Positions 1-13,586 of a stretch of DNA of 64,000 nucleotides are shown one piece after another. The first letter of the stretch is position 1. Each line of letters opens with the position of its first letter. A program made the position numbers and the translations under genes. The notes under the pieces were generated by a model, which worked only from the letters and a program-made list of their open reading frames with translations, was not told the DNA's origin and searched no databases. The DNA is from Amblyornis subalaris (lineage: Eukaryota > Chordata > Aves > Passeriformes > Ptilonorhynchidae). The stretch covers positions 12,305,316 through 12,369,315 of the forward strand of contig JACAXG010000008.1 in the NCBI GenBank assembly GCA_018881555.1, in the 5' to 3' direction.

Positions 1-3000
1 CCACAAAGCAGTTAAGATGCACAGAGCAAACTTCATACACAAGTTATTTTGGTGGGTGAACAACAGCTAGCGGGCAAGACACAATAAAAAGGGGCAAAAT
101 AGTAAGAATCTAGCATGGCACCAGTTAGCTTAGATTACTCTTTTTGCTTTACCCCCCTTGCTTTAACGGGATTAATACTTTTAAATGCAATATTTATCAC
201 ATCTGACTAATGAAAACATTACTCAGCTCTACTGCAGCAATATAGATGGCACCGCAAAGCATCATCTCCTAGGATCTCATGCTCATGGCATGCTAAGTCA
301 CACTGATTCCTGTTCTAGGTGTTCAAATGGAGATGTGTCAAGTTTTAAAAGACACAGAAGATCCTACTAAATACCCACTAAACAGCCCTTCCTCAGAAAG
401 TGCTATAAGTAGATACAAGGAGCACTGAAATAGTCCGGAAAAAATAGACTGTATCCTAAGGCAGTGATGCTTCAAACATGTGCTGAAGCCCATAAAAGTA
501 AGTTAAAGGCTGTGTTGACAGACAGGATGAAGGAAAAATCTGTTTCTGGGATTAGTAGTTACAAAAGGTCTTCCAGATTCTGGAGTAATCACAGGATGAA
601 ATTTCCAGATGGCTCACCAGGATCTTAGTAAGACCAGGGAAGAAACACACATCCCTAAAGTTACCAGGCACAGCAAATCTTCTGGATAAATGGTATCTCA
701 AGGATACTCCTGAGAATCGTCACATGAAGGTGGCACCCAAAATCTTCTCCAAATGAGGACCAGCCTCTCCAAAACTGATCCAAATCTCCTCACCTTCCAG
801 GAAGCAGAAGGAGTGAAAACTGCTTCTTGCCCTCCATGTCAGCCAGGACACCAACCCTTAGCCCTGCGCAGGCCCACACCAATGAGGGGCACACTGAGGA
901 TCTGTTTGGGGCACTGCTGTAATCCTGGATCCAGAGAGGAGCTGGTGTATGTTTGTGAGATGCCCCAAACCATCTCACTTCTGCCCTCACGCCAGCTGGG
1001 CTCATCCACTTTTATAAAGCTGCTGTTTAGACATGGGGGTGAAGACACTTGGTAAGCTCAAAGCACAAAGCACCATCAGGGAGTTACCGCTCCCATAGGG
1101 AGCTGGAAAGACAGAACACCTTCAGATGTGATTTTCCTCGGGTTTAAGTGCAAAATTCGGGCATTAGAGCAAGTGAAACCTGGCATGAGCCATGAAGAGC
1201 AAGTTGGTGACCTCCCCCAAAGCACCTTGGCAGCACTGGAGCCCTTCACAGGACCGGGCCAGACTGATGGGCCGGTCCAGGAGCGCTTCCCCTGCTCCAA
1301 CTGACAGCCTGGCAGCGCTGCCAGCAGCAACAGGAAAAGGCAACTGCTAGATGAGAGAAATCGGGAATCTGACCCAAAAGTTTGCTGAGCCAGCTCTCGC
1401 TTAAAGCCAAGGAAAAGTGGCAACAGCCACTACACAAGGAAGGTTGGGGAAATGCTGTTCTGCCCTTGGTATAATGCAGCATTTGCCTTCATTTGCAGAG
1501 GAAACAACTCAGAGAGGACAGAAGGTTCTCAGGCTTAGGACATGGCTGGAGGACACTGGGCCAGGACTCAGCTGTCCAGCAGCACTTAACCCCAGCCTTT
1601 CACATGGCATGAGGTCCAGTTTGAAAGCAAACTCACTGAAAACAATCACCAATGCTTGCTAAACACTTGTTAATTTTTTTAAACAAACAAACCAGCTCAA
1701 GCAACTTACAGCCTTCTGTCCCTGCCTGACCAGCACAGATGAAGTCACTTCCCGACAGTGAGAAGNAGCACAGAGACATGTCCCTGCAGCAAGGCAGGTG
1801 CTAGGAAACGGGGAGCTTTCGTCTACTTTCTTCATGGCAATTCACTACAGGAGCAATTCTTCTCAGTAAATATGGCACAGAAAATCCAAGGGAGGAGAAA
1901 ATGGGGTTTTCTCTCTCCAGCACGCAGCTCCGCGTGTTGCTGCCAACATGCAGCTGGCACAGAGGTGGAGCCTGCCAGTCTGTGGCTTTCCCCTTTGGGG
2001 AGAGTGATTTCCCATTCAGGTACAAANCAGATGCAAGAACCCAGCCAGGCCAGTGCTCTTGGCTGCTCACAGGACGTCTTTACGGGCTGAATGACAAGCT
2101 GTAGAGCAGATGTTCACCCTTGGCAGCAACTCAGCCATACTGTGGTGCATGGTTTTGCTTTCTCAGCTCTGGCCAAAAAGGATGCACATTTCCTCCACGC
2201 TGTGTGATGGAGAAGAGACTGAACCTGACTGTGGTGATATTCGCTAACAGACATCAGCAAACTCCTCCTGTAGGAAACCGAGCGCTTTACTGGCAGTTCA
2301 CCAGTGCCCTGAAGACCATCCCCTGGATGAGTAACACACCAAATCCCGGGAACAAGGCAGCCATTACCGTCACTGGATGGGTCAGGCATCACTTACAAAA
2401 GGCTTTTGAAAAGTGCAAAAGCAGATTTCTGGAGAAAGCTGAAAGAGGACAAAGAGCTGGCTCTGCTGCTCTTCACACCCTCCAGCAGGCTGCAAGCACC
2501 AATTTTCACATAGTTTAAAAGGAAAAAAAAGTGAATAATTTTTGCTAATAAATTACAGTTTGAAATGGAGTAAAGTCACATTCACAGAGCTGTTCTGACT
2601 CAGGATACAATGTCCTTCTTAAATATACACACTTGAAGATGAATCACACATGTCTCATAAGGACACTTCCCAAAATTTGCTCTCCCTGTTTAAGGTTCCC
2701 GTTCTGCAATAGAAGATGATGTCACTGTTTATACAAATAAAGGCAATGGTGCTCAGAGCAAATCTAGGAAACCGGTCTCTTCCCTCCTAAAGTTTAATAA
2801 CCATGTTTACTTTCTTACAAGGTTGGGGAGTGTAAGAACTGGACATGGCATAAATAGAAGCACAAACATAAAAGGTGAAAAAGTGACCCAAACTACATAC
2901 TTGACACAGATTTCTTTTGTTCTTAGAAAACTGGCTATGTTAAAAGTGATGTAACTCTCATTGCTCTCACTCTGTCCATATTAGGGAGAATTAACTTCTG

Positions 3001-5863
3001 CACAGGAAAGCTGCAACTGAAAAATACTGCCATTACACTGAGCACAAATAGCTTTTTCTTGAACACCGAGCATGCACGTGGCCTCCCCTCTCCCCCCAGC
3101 TTACATTTTATGAGATTTTGGACAGTCAGAGAAAACTCTCCTTCCATATGTTCAGGATGTTAAGATTTCAACCTCCTTGCAGCAGGAAAATAAAGTCATC
3201 TTCTTTGTAATGCCACAGCACTGAGCACACACAGAGCACTGAAACAGTAACGCATGAACTGATCTCTGCCATTGCGGAAAACTGCAGGGATCCCGGAGCA
3301 GGTCTTGTTCCTGTCATGTCTGCAGATGCTCTGTTAAGGACTCCAGGGACATAGAGCAATTACTAGGGTTTGTTTCTGCTTTCCAGGAGCAGTTCTGTTT
3401 AGGAGAGAATAGAAAGGGATTATTTTTACCTTATAGTTTGGACTTACAGGGTGTGAACTGAATTCTTCCCAGAGAGAGACATNGTGTAACAACTCTAGCA
3501 AGGCTCTGTAATGGGGCTGTTCCTTCTCAGCAGGGCCCGAAGGCCCAAGGGCTAAGGAGGGTGACAGGCAGGGCTCAATTAGCAGCACAGGCGTAGGGAC
3601 GGCTGCACTTAGGCCACACACTGAGTCTAAAGGGTTTTTTTCCTTTTCTTCTGCGGGGCTTTGTTGGTTCATGGTTTTTTTTGCTTTGAGTCTAGAAAGT
3701 TGACGTCTGTTTCTGGTAAAATTAACAAACTATTTTATTTGTCAGTAAATGTAGATTGAAACAGTACTGTGAACTGCATTGTCTGGATCTGCTGGATCAC
3801 AGGAAGTATTGATGAAGCATTTTCCACCAGCATGTGTATAGAGAACAAAACATTTAAGTGAAGATAATTTTTTCCATATATATTATGTACATTACTATAT
3901 ACAAGTGAGAATTAGACAAAACAAAACCAGAACAAAGATTCTTTTAAGTTCGAAAAGGATCTTTGTCTCTCAGCCATAGGGATGGCCCAAGCCAAGCTCC
4001 ATGGATGAGGCAATGAATGAGGTGATAGATGCAGCAAAGGCATCTCACTCGTAATACACAGTTTAGCCAAGGCAAGACTCAGACCACACAGGGCACGTGC
4101 TGGTACCAACGTCACTCTTGCTACAGCAGAAAAGATGCTCCCCAGATCTTACCTTCTCCAGCCAGGCACAGGTCCACTCTCCACTGTGCCCTACAACGAG
4201 TCCTGGCACTTGGGCTAGCAGAGCAGCTCTCACCAGGGGCTGTGCCCACCCTGCAGTGGCACTGTGCCCCCACGCCAGCGTACCCAGCTGCATTCTGCAA
4301 GGTGACCTCCACCAAACCACTCCCCACCACCTTTCCTGCAGCTGTGACTGCCCAGACCAAAAATTTTGCTTCCTGGAAACCTCAGTGACTAGAAGGCTGC
4401 CTCCAGTAAAATCCCCTGGACATGACCGGCAGCTACTTAATTGTTCACCTGCTCAGAGCTGCAAACGTAACTCCAGGTCACCTTCCTGTTGCAAAAAGCA
4501 AGAGAAATCTTCTGCATTTGGGGAGAGGGAAGCCCCTGGACCCGGCTCTCATGTGGCAGTGGAAGGTGCTGGCCCCGCANGGGTGAGAGGAAGCCTTGGG
4601 TCACAGCGGACTCAGGGGTCAATGCCAGGAAGGGGATAAGAATGGAGCAGGCTTCCCACGAAGTTCAGGCGAAGGGCAGGAAGGCAGATATTGTCTCTGA
4701 GGCCCCTCTCTTGCACAGTGCATTAAACATTAAACAGCACCTTCCNTGTCACTGCTCCCAGGGTCACACACGGCAACTCCCCCCACCTGGGGCAGCAGCT
4801 GGGGCTCTCCACCACCACCCTGGCAGAGGGAGGCAGGCAGTAGACACCAGCAGAGGATGGGGATGCTCTCACAAGGCTGCAAGAATACTTTNTCCTTCTG
4901 TGGTAAAACCCAGTCACATCCTTCCCAGACCCATTTGACCCTTCCCTTCCTGATGCCCCACCTAGCCCATGCCTCTCCTCTGCATTGTGTGGGAACTTTC
5001 CCCAAAACACGTTGTTTTCCCCTCATTTCCTTCCTCTCAAGACACCTGGAACTTCCTCCTGCAGGCTCCTGCCACCCCTCATGGTGAAACAGGCCAGGCC
5101 AGGCTTCCTAGGCCATTGGCTTATTGTCCAGGGAACCAAACAACCAAACATCCAGCACAGGGCTGCTAGGGCAACACGCTCAGGGACAGCACAGCTACAA
5201 GGGCTTTTATGTATTGAGGATAACAACTAATTTATTTCAGCAAAGACAGCCTGACATACTTGAGGAAAAACAGAAGCAGCAACTACCAGCAAGGACTCCC
5301 CGCAAAAAGACTGTAGGGGAAGCATTTTCCATTACAAAACATGTTTTGAAATGTATTTGAAATTTGTGATTTGACATCTCAAGCTGTTAGTAGAAGCTCC
5401 TTTCTTAAACGAGTCAGTTTTGCATGCATTAAGCAATGCAGCACAGAAACAACAACCAAAAAATATCCTCTCCAGCTTCAATGCCAGTTTAAAAGTTATT
5501 GAGAGGCAGCCAATATATTTGGGGAAGATTTTTAAACACCCTCTTGCAAACTAAGATGCCTCAGCAGAGATCTGTGCACCCAGCACAGGCCACACATCTC
5601 CACTCCAACTTCACCCTTCTAACGCCCCGAATTTTGAAAGCTTAAAATACCTTTATCTAAACCTCTGTCTCATTAAAGCTGTATTGAGAAGCACGAAGTT
5701 TCATTCCACTAAAAGACTGTACAGATAAGTGGCGTTTCATGCTCTGCTACACCAGCTTGTTTCTGCTACACATTCACTTGATTCAGGAAGCCACGCAAAC
5801 ACAGCTTCACTGGCTCAGTGAATGTGCACTGGTAGAACAGAAATTACATAAATATGCTTAATT
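1..5863. other. Intergenic region, no gene seen
   Basis: Moderately GC-richer between about 800 and 5200 but without a CpG island. Many overlapping open frames on both strands (longest 4097-4639, +) have no recognisable domain, no splice context and are interrupted by Ns. I find no filamin exon and no RNA gene. Confidence 0.65.
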
Positions 5864-5998
5864 ACAGAAGATTCCGAGTTGGAAGGGACCCACGAGGATC
5901 ACTGAGTCCAATGCTTACGTGAATGGNCCANATGGGGATCAAACCCACAATCTTGGCATTATCAGCACCCTGCTCTGACCAACTGAGCTGATCTCAGT
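5864..5998 (-). mobile_element. tRNA-Ile-derived SINE with CR1-like tail (TguSINE1-like)
   Basis: On the minus strand the head reads ATCAGCTCAGTTGGTCAGAG, then GGGTGCTGATAATGCCAAGA, then GGGTTTGATCCCCAT, which are the A box, anticodon arm and B box of an Ile tRNA. The body continues TTGGACTCAGTGATCCTCGT, GGGTCCCTTCCAACTCGGAA and a CR1-type end TCTTCTGTAATTA. This head-plus-CR1-tail layout is that of the songbird element TguSINE1, which CR1 machinery mobilises. It starts directly at the 3' end of the CR1 copy. Confidence 0.85.
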
Positions 5999-6245
5999 CA
6001 CAGAATCATTGCAGAATTTGGGCNGGAAGGGACCTTAAAGATCATCTCATTCCAACTCCCCTGCCATGGGCAGGGACACCTGCCACTAGACCAGGTTGCT
6101 CAGAGCCCCATCCAGCCTGGCCTCGAACACTTCCAGGGATGGGGCATCCACAGCTTTTNCAGGCAACCTGTGCCAGAGCCTCACCACCCTCCCAGTGAAG
6201 AACTTATTCCCAATATCCAATCTAAGTCCACCCATCAGGATATAT
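5999..6245 (-). mobile_element. CR1 LINE, 5'-truncated 3' end
   Basis: On the minus strand this encodes the end of CR1 ORF2 (GGLRLDIGNKFFTGRVVRLW, then PSLEVFEARLDGALSNLV and stop). It is followed by the standard CR1 3' UTR (AGTTGGAATGAGATGATCTT region) and the terminal ATTCTGTGA motif at 5999-6007. The CR1 similarity starts at about 6245, so the copy is strongly 5'-truncated, as most CR1 copies are. Two Ns lie within it. It is a dead retrotransposon fragment. Confidence 0.93.
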
Positions 6246-9200
6246 GCTGGACTCCAGCAGAAAGCAAACCCCACAAGGCAGACCACAGTACACTGAGATG
6301 CCAGAGCCAGACGCCGCTTTTCACTGATGGGCGTTCACAGCCTCCTCANGTGGGTACTGCCAACTGCTGAGGTTCAGCTCTCCCACTCTGGACACTGACA
6401 GACGCTGGAGCAGGTGTAATCACATTTAACACAGAACCCACACCACAGCAAACCACCTCAGCGTGTGACTGCAGAGAAAAGCACAGGGTTCTCAGCTGGA
6501 TGGAAGCAAGGCCATTATGTGTGCCTGGATTTGCAGCAAGTGGCCACCCAACGACAGGGCAGCACCAGCCACCACCCATGGGAAGAAGCCCACTTGACTC
6601 TGAGACCTCCAAACACACAGTGCTGAGCTTGAGCTGCTTTTGAACAGGTGAGATACCTGCGTGCAAGATTTCGGCAGCCACGGATTGCTGAAGGATTGGC
6701 CTTTTTCACACTTCAAGGGTCTTCTTTTTACTGCTTTTCAGCTCTCATTAGTCAGAAGCAGGAAGAGTCAAGTGGTGGTGTCCCTAACCAGCGTTAACAG
6801 GATGTGACTCCTGCCCTGACTCATCATCCTCTTTCTCCTCAAGTGGAGATGGCTGCTCACACCTGGATCACGGACACCTATGGCCACACTCAGAAGGACA
6901 AACNCACCACTTCCCAAGCTTGCACTTCAGAGGCTGCAGGAAGCAACCTTCACATCACACAGTTAGAACTTTATATTTTCAGAGTATCTTCACAACCAAA
7001 AGGACTGAAAAACTCCACGATGTGCTCAAAATCCAAAGAACAATACAGCAGTTTCCTCATGAAGTATCTGAGCCAGCAGGATCTCGCCGAGGTCCTACTT
7101 AGAGTCCAAGAAATTAAAACATTAACCCACACAGCTGCAGAATATGACTAAATATGCAATTATTGTTCTTTATTTTACAATAAAAAACTTACCATGTTTG
7201 AATAATCTCCAGTGAAATGTATTTCATGGGAACTGGAAACCATTTACATTAGATGAACCAAATGAACATTGTTAATGAGTCCACGTGCACACGAGCAGAA
7301 CTGAGGTGCCTCGGCTGAGAATGATCTCTGCCAGTACTGTGGCTCATCTTCCATCCTGACAAACTTTACAACAGAGGTTTCCCTGATACATTTCCCTGCC
7401 CATCTAAGGCAGTCATTCAGTAGCAGGGACGTCCCACAGACCCACATTCCAAGCAGATGCAACATCCTACACATCTGACAAAGCAATTCAGTTCTCACCA
7501 AAGCAACATCCCAGAAGTGCTCATTCTGATGGAATTATTCCAGTATTTGTTTTTCAATTACTGGAAGAAACATCAGTTTGGGGCAAATAATTTTTTACCA
7601 GTCTCTCTAGATTTGAAATGAGACACACCATATAAGTCCCCAAAAATTCTTTTGGTATTTGTCTACTACATGTCCTCCTGAACAGGGACATGGATGTGCT
7701 AAGGAACACCCTTGCTCACTGCAAAGGCAATCTTCATGGAAAGTAATAATAAGGGAGATTGTTAATAATTTATTATTGGCTGGGACATAATTCTTCTAAA
7801 GAAGAATGACAGTTCAGAGAAGTCTGCAGGGGAAGGACATACATTGCTGCAACACGTAGAACAGACACACCAACATCTGGCCAACGCAAGGCTGGAAGTG
7901 CAATTAAAAAATGACTGTGAAGTTGCTGCAGGCTACATCTCCACTTACGTGCCATTGCAATAATTACAAAATGGAAAAAAAAAAGAGCAATAAATGTCTG
8001 TTACAGTGCCCAGCTACAGCTGGATTTCAGACAGGTTCTGCAACAGAAAAACTGACAGTCAAGTGTGGCTGCTACACATACAACAGAAACACCAAATGCC
8101 TTGAATATCACACCTAGTGAGTCTGTAATATTGATACTGAATCTTTAAAAATGTTCAAACCTTATCACCACTCTTCATCTGTAGCATTACTCAGAAATAA
8201 ACTCATTCAGTAGCTAAGGAAGAGCACTCTGTGCTGGTGGTGGGAGATAGGAATTCAAGACAAGGTTACTGACACGTTAAGTGCTACCACCGGTGTCCCA
8301 TGAAGAAGCAGACATATTTATCACCTTTTTAGGCTTCCTTCCCCCCTCCCCCCAAGCCCCCAAACATCTACTGTGTCTGGTAGAATGTTTTAATGCTAAC
8401 TCTAATCTTTTAAACGGAGAAATAGAAGAGACAAGTTACCTGGGTCTTACACCAGGTTGCCCGGAGTAACCATGTGTACTTAAACTGTATCCTGGGAGGG
8501 ATCCAAACCACACAGTCTCCAAACAGGGAGGAGACTTTCCTTCCTCAAACTTGCTGAAAACTATGTGAGTGACTCAGTGAATGTCCTTCTCTTGAGTCAG
8601 CACTGAAACAGAGCTCCAGAATTCCATCTGATTTACAGCACAGATAAAATACTGTAGGATTGTTGGTCTTAAAGGAAGATCATGACTGATACCCTGAGGA
8701 TGTCTCATCACTAAAAACCCCTGTAACTCTTGCACAAACCAAGGGTGCACTCCTNCTACCCTGTGTTCCAGCCCTTCTCTCCCTGGGTTCACAGACCTGT
8801 TGGAGCCTGGCTTTACCACGTCACAGAGAGGAGGGAAGATCATGTGGCTGCAAATCCCATTTGCTCAAAGTAAACAGGTAAATAGATTCCAACTTCAAAG
8901 TAAGTTTTAATTGATTCATTAATTAGTAACTTGTTTGCTATTGCAGTAAAGCAGAGTGTAGCAGATTCAGAAGTTGTGGAGTGCTGAGATTTGGAGTTAG
9001 GCTAAATGAAAGACTATGTACAATACAAATCAGCTTTCTGTTGTGATGTAAATTTATTCTCATAACTTTTACCATTTATTCATCCCAAAAGACATATTGC
9101 ATATTTGGAACATTTTTAAAGTAAGAGCCACTGTATTACTCAAGACAAGAAGTAGTTTTGTCACATCAAAACTGATGACATACTCAATAAAATTATTTTC

Positions 9201-12200
9201 CAGAGCAAGAACTCCTTACAAGAAATATAAATAGAATATAAACTTCATAAATGATCTAGCATGAAAAGATTAAAATAGTAAATCCATTCCATACTGAAGG
9301 CAGTACTTTACCACTCAAAATGTGTGTGCAGTGTTTCTAAAAAAAAAAAAAATTCATTTCCCAACAGTGGGTACTGAAACAAATACGGGTAAGCTTTTGG
9401 TAGATTTTATTCCAATAGAACAGAATGAAACAATGACTTCACCCTTTTCTCTCAAGTTACTGACTAATATGATCAGGTAATAAAACAATACTCTTAGTTT
9501 AACCCAGGCTTTGGATTTGTTCATCAGATACAAGGAAGAGATGACACGCTTTGGCAGCACATTCCCATTTTCACTGTATCACTTGACATAATACAGGAAT
9601 TACCTCTCCCTGCCAACACCTCCATTCTCACAGTTGAGAATCTCACTTACATTCCCACTCTCCTGCACTAAATGCAAGTGACCATGACCTGTCCCACCAC
9701 ATGCAAGCACAATCCCAGAACAGCACGGACACACACACACATCCCTCCGTGCCTCGGAACNGCGACACATCCAGCTCTGGGAATGATGCTGAGCCACACT
9801 GGGCACACAGAAAAATTCAGTCACATGAATAATTTGGAATTTGAAATGCCTTATAGAGGGAAGTGTCAGTCATNTGCAAACAACATGATGGGGCTGAGGG
9901 AAAAGAGTAAAATGTCTGATCCTGGGAAAAGGACTGGCTTTGCTTCACTCTGAGATCTAAGCAAATCACAGAGCAGTCTGTGGGAAGCAGCAAAAATTCA
10001 AGAACGTAAAATAATTCATACCTGCCAAAGCATTTAAAAAATAAAATTCCCCTTTTCTAAGTTTTAAAAAAATTGAGTTTATTGGTATTATTGAACCAAG
10101 ACTTCTGTAAATCATGACACTCCAGTAAAAGTGATCACTACACTACTATCACTGTAACTAATACTGCAGGTTACAGAACAGCTGGCAGATTGTAAAAACT
10201 AAGTCAAGAAATTATTCTGTGAATATTTTCCCTATTGTGCTTCAGGGATCTGTTTTTGTCTCACTACTGCTCAAAAGTGTATGATCAACAGTCCAGAATA
10301 AAGCTTCAGCAGTCAATCCTTTAAAAACCTGAAGGGAAAAAAAAAACCTTGAAAGAAGTGCTGAACAGTCACNGGAACAGGTTGCTGCCTGGGCCTGCTG
10401 CCTCCAGTGGTTTTAATCAAACAATATTGCAAAGTCAGATACCACAGGGTGTATCACATACTGGGGTGATGTGAGGAATATACTGATTTGATTCACAAGA
10501 TTAAAATCCAGAAGCTAGAAGTCAGTGAATCCCAAAAATGTTCTCGTAGACAGTCAAACAGGAATACCAGGGCAGTATATAAAGCTTATTGCCTATTTAT
10601 ATAATTTTATATAAGGTAAGTAATTACCTTTATATAAGGTAATTACTGTAAGGACATGTTCTGTTCTGGCATCTACTCTTCAAAAAAGAACATTCAGAAA
10701 ATTAAAAATTGTTTTAAAAGCTGACAACAAAAACTATAGGGATGAAGAAAAAAATTAAGAAATTCAAACCATCCATATAAAGATTGGAAGGTATGATCAT
10801 GGTATGTCAAACCCCTGGATTAGGACAACATTTGCAGCAGAACAACATCCTCCAAGAGAGATGTACTGAAGTCCAATTTTTGGAAGTCAAAGCAAGATGA
10901 ATTCAAACACAGGGTTGGGGTTGAGTTTTTTTGAGAGATTGGGTTCAGGGTGTTTTAGTTGCTCACGTACCTTATCTACAGAGGTGACTGATCCTTTCTC
11001 TGAAGTTCTTAAAGCAAGAATTCTTTTTTTCTAACAGATGCTGAACTTCTTGACATTCTGCTGCTGCTGAAATTAGTCAGTGAAGTTTGATGACTGTGAT
11101 ATCCAGATTAGTGATCAGATGAGTTCCCATTACCTTTACAAATGGGAACTTTAGCCTGTAATGCCCCTTTCCACTGAAACCTGTGTTCCAATTGCTGATT
11201 TGCCTCCTACTGCTGGGATCCTTTAGTCAGATACTGGTAACACCCAGTTTTTAAAGCAGTAATGGGTGCAGCCCCTCTCTTCCATGAAGAACTTGGCTCT
11301 GTGGACAAACCTCTGCTCACTTTGAACAAGTTGGCACAAACTAAAAACCCAGGAAGGCCAAAAAACCCCCATACTGCAGCCCAATTCCCCAGCTGAGAAA
11401 AAAGAGGAATTGTGTTCATAACCTTGTGCAAAGAGGGACTGGGATGAGTAAATCAGCTGGATCTGGGGAATTCAATGCAGCTGTTTGCTGGAAGCAATCA
11501 CCCTTCAAACAGAGACCCAGAGGTATATGCAAGAGAGAAGGAAAAATATGGCTTCTAATTCTTTTATATGATCAATTGCTATTATTAATAGAGACTCAAA
11601 ATGCTGAGACAGTTGCTAATGGAACACTAATGGTGGATGAACGGCCAGAGGGGGAAAAGGCCCCTGGTGAAACCTGGCCAGCCCCAGTTGCTGAGCCAGT
11701 GCAAAGGACAGTGGCTTCCCAAAAGCCATAGTGGTGACCTGGTGTTTTAAAGCACTCAGATGCTGCTGGTGGAATGAATTCGGCAGTGGATTTGTCATGG
11801 AGAAGATTCAAGCTGAAGAAATGATTCTTGCAAGTGGTAGAACCCTATGGATTAAGGCAGGAGACATTCAAAATCTTACATAAAGCACACAGAAATGTGA
11901 ACAGGTAACATACTTCAGAAGACTTGATTAGAACAATAACTTAGGGATATACCCCAAAAATACATGCACAGGTGATCACCTTTGCTTCAGCCATCCGTCA
12001 TTTGATACTAAGTCTCACTGTTTTATGAGAACTCTTAGCAATATATTGTGCAGGCTCACAATTCTCCCATTTAGCACCAAAAAATCCAGACATTTGGCAA
12101 AAAAGATGAGGCTAAGACTCTGGAAGAACACGTTTAATTCAGCTACAAGGAANAGGAAAAACACACTGTATTTTTCACATATTATATATTTATATTTTTA

Positions 12201-13580
12201 AATAAAAGGCCTGCTATTGTAGTGCCCACATAGGTAGAATTCTTTTAGAATTTAAGAAAGGTGCCTCAGGACACCATGACAAATCTGAAGAAGTGTTCAG
12301 ATATTCTGTTATGGTAAATCTTCCAAACTGAACTAGCAACTAATAAAACAACTCTCTGACTAACTTTGCTACCATGAGGAACCTTTTGAAAACCTCAAAC
12401 TTCAGTGCAGGCTCAGAGCACTTGTTTTACAAGTAGAGCATCTCACGCGTGTGAAAAGCTGCTCATTACAGTGACTCCAAGGCTTAGCTAATCAAGCCTC
12501 GCAAAAGAAAGAACCTAAATAAGAATGTAAAAGAGCACACACATTTACCATTAAAAAAAGAGCAATAAAAAATCAGAAAGGTTTCTGCAAGGAGTCCTTG
12601 CAAAATAACTCCACTTGCTGTTTTAGTATTGAAGCACTGAGGAACAGCAGCTTCCCAGTTACCCAACCCTTCTCCAGGGATTCTCACAACGAAAGAGTGA
12701 ACTGTGCATTTTAGCTCATTCATCATTTTGAACATGCAAATGCCAAGAACTCCTGGGAAAGGCACTGTATTAGGGAACCACAGGTATACTTGTAAGCACA
12801 AACCCCCATGCAATGTGTACTATGCACCTGTGTATATAACAGAAATATGCACACATGCACATAATGAAATTAGAAATATTTCTCCTGTAATACAGCCATG
12901 TTGGGTCTCAAACTGCAGCTGATGCTCTACAGATTTCTGAAAACACAGCATTTGTCTTTAACACAAGGACAAAGTTATGTCCCAGGCAGCACTGCTGCAG
13001 TGCAGGGCTCCCCGGGATCTTCCCTGCTGCAGCCGGGACGGACCCCTGGCTCCACCAGGCTCCACCTCCTCACACCATGTCTACATGCTACCAGCAGGGA
13101 GGGGGGAAGAGAATCCACTGCCAAAGAAACAGTAGCTGAAAGAGGGACAAACAGGGAGTTTCAGATGCTAAGGAAGGGAGGAGGCAGCATCAGGCTCCCT
13201 TGCCCCAGCGGGGCTTTCCACGATTGCCCAGGACCTGCAGCCNCTGCTCCTCCCATCTCACCACCCCTGCCACAGGCACATCCACCCTGCAGCTCTAACA
13301 CCTGCTTCCTCCTCCACGGCAATATGCTCCCAAGCCTTCCATGGCTCTCTCCTACCCCATTTCTTTCTGAAGACCACAGACAGAGGGATCAGCTAGACCA
13401 AAACTTAAACCAGTGCAAATGTGAAATACAAGGTAAAAAAAAGTCTTTTGCTCTTACTGGACATGCTGCAGACATTGTGCCTAGTAACTGTGGCAATATC
13501 TAGTGCAAAAGAAACTTAGCATGAATCTCTTGTTTTCAAATGACATTCAACTCAAACATGCATAGGGAGAGTAAAGTTAT
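6246..13580. other. Intergenic region downstream of SLMAP, no gene seen
   Basis: Mostly AT-rich unique sequence. Open frames such as 12898-13503 (+) and 6804-7151 (+) have no recognisable domains and no splice context. A small cluster of self-complementary AT-rich repeats is at 10596-10646, an A-run at 9339-9351 and a C-rich run at 8340-8360. No exon of FLNB, the expected next gene, was found. Confidence 0.65.
10596..10646. repeat. AT-rich direct and inverted repeats
   Basis: TATATAAGGTAA occurs twice about 23 bp apart. The segment between contains the palindrome GGTAAGTAATTACC, so the tract has both direct and hairpin symmetry. Confidence 0.6.
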
Positions 13581-13586
13581 TTTATT
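13581..13586 (-). promoter_or_regulatory. Candidate distal AATAAA polyadenylation signal
   Basis: AATAAAATAA on the minus strand about 1.8 kb after the stop. It could be the distal poly(A) signal; it is not proven. Confidence 0.4.

Noticed and set aside
2120..2518. Plus-strand 132-codon open frame
   Set aside because: A minus-strand frame overlaps it and neither is recognisable; no evidence for a gene.
4097..4639. Plus-strand 180-codon open frame in GC-richer intergenic sequence
   Set aside because: Several frames are open over the same stretch and none resembles a known family; compositional artefact.
5864..5998. Functional tRNA-Ile gene
   Set aside because: The tRNA-like arms are mutated and continue into a CR1-like tail, so this is a SINE, not a tRNA gene.
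6086..6286. Minus-strand 66-codon frame as a host gene
   Set aside because: It is the C-terminal end of CR1 ORF2 in a truncated retrotransposon copy.
12898..13503. Plus-strand 201-codon open frame
   Set aside because: No recognisable domain, mixed composition, contains an N and lies just past the SLMAP 3' end with no promoter or splice signals.
1..13580. First exon or promoter of FLNB, expected downstream of SLMAP
   Set aside because: No calponin-homology coding sequence and no CpG island are visible, so FLNB must start further left.
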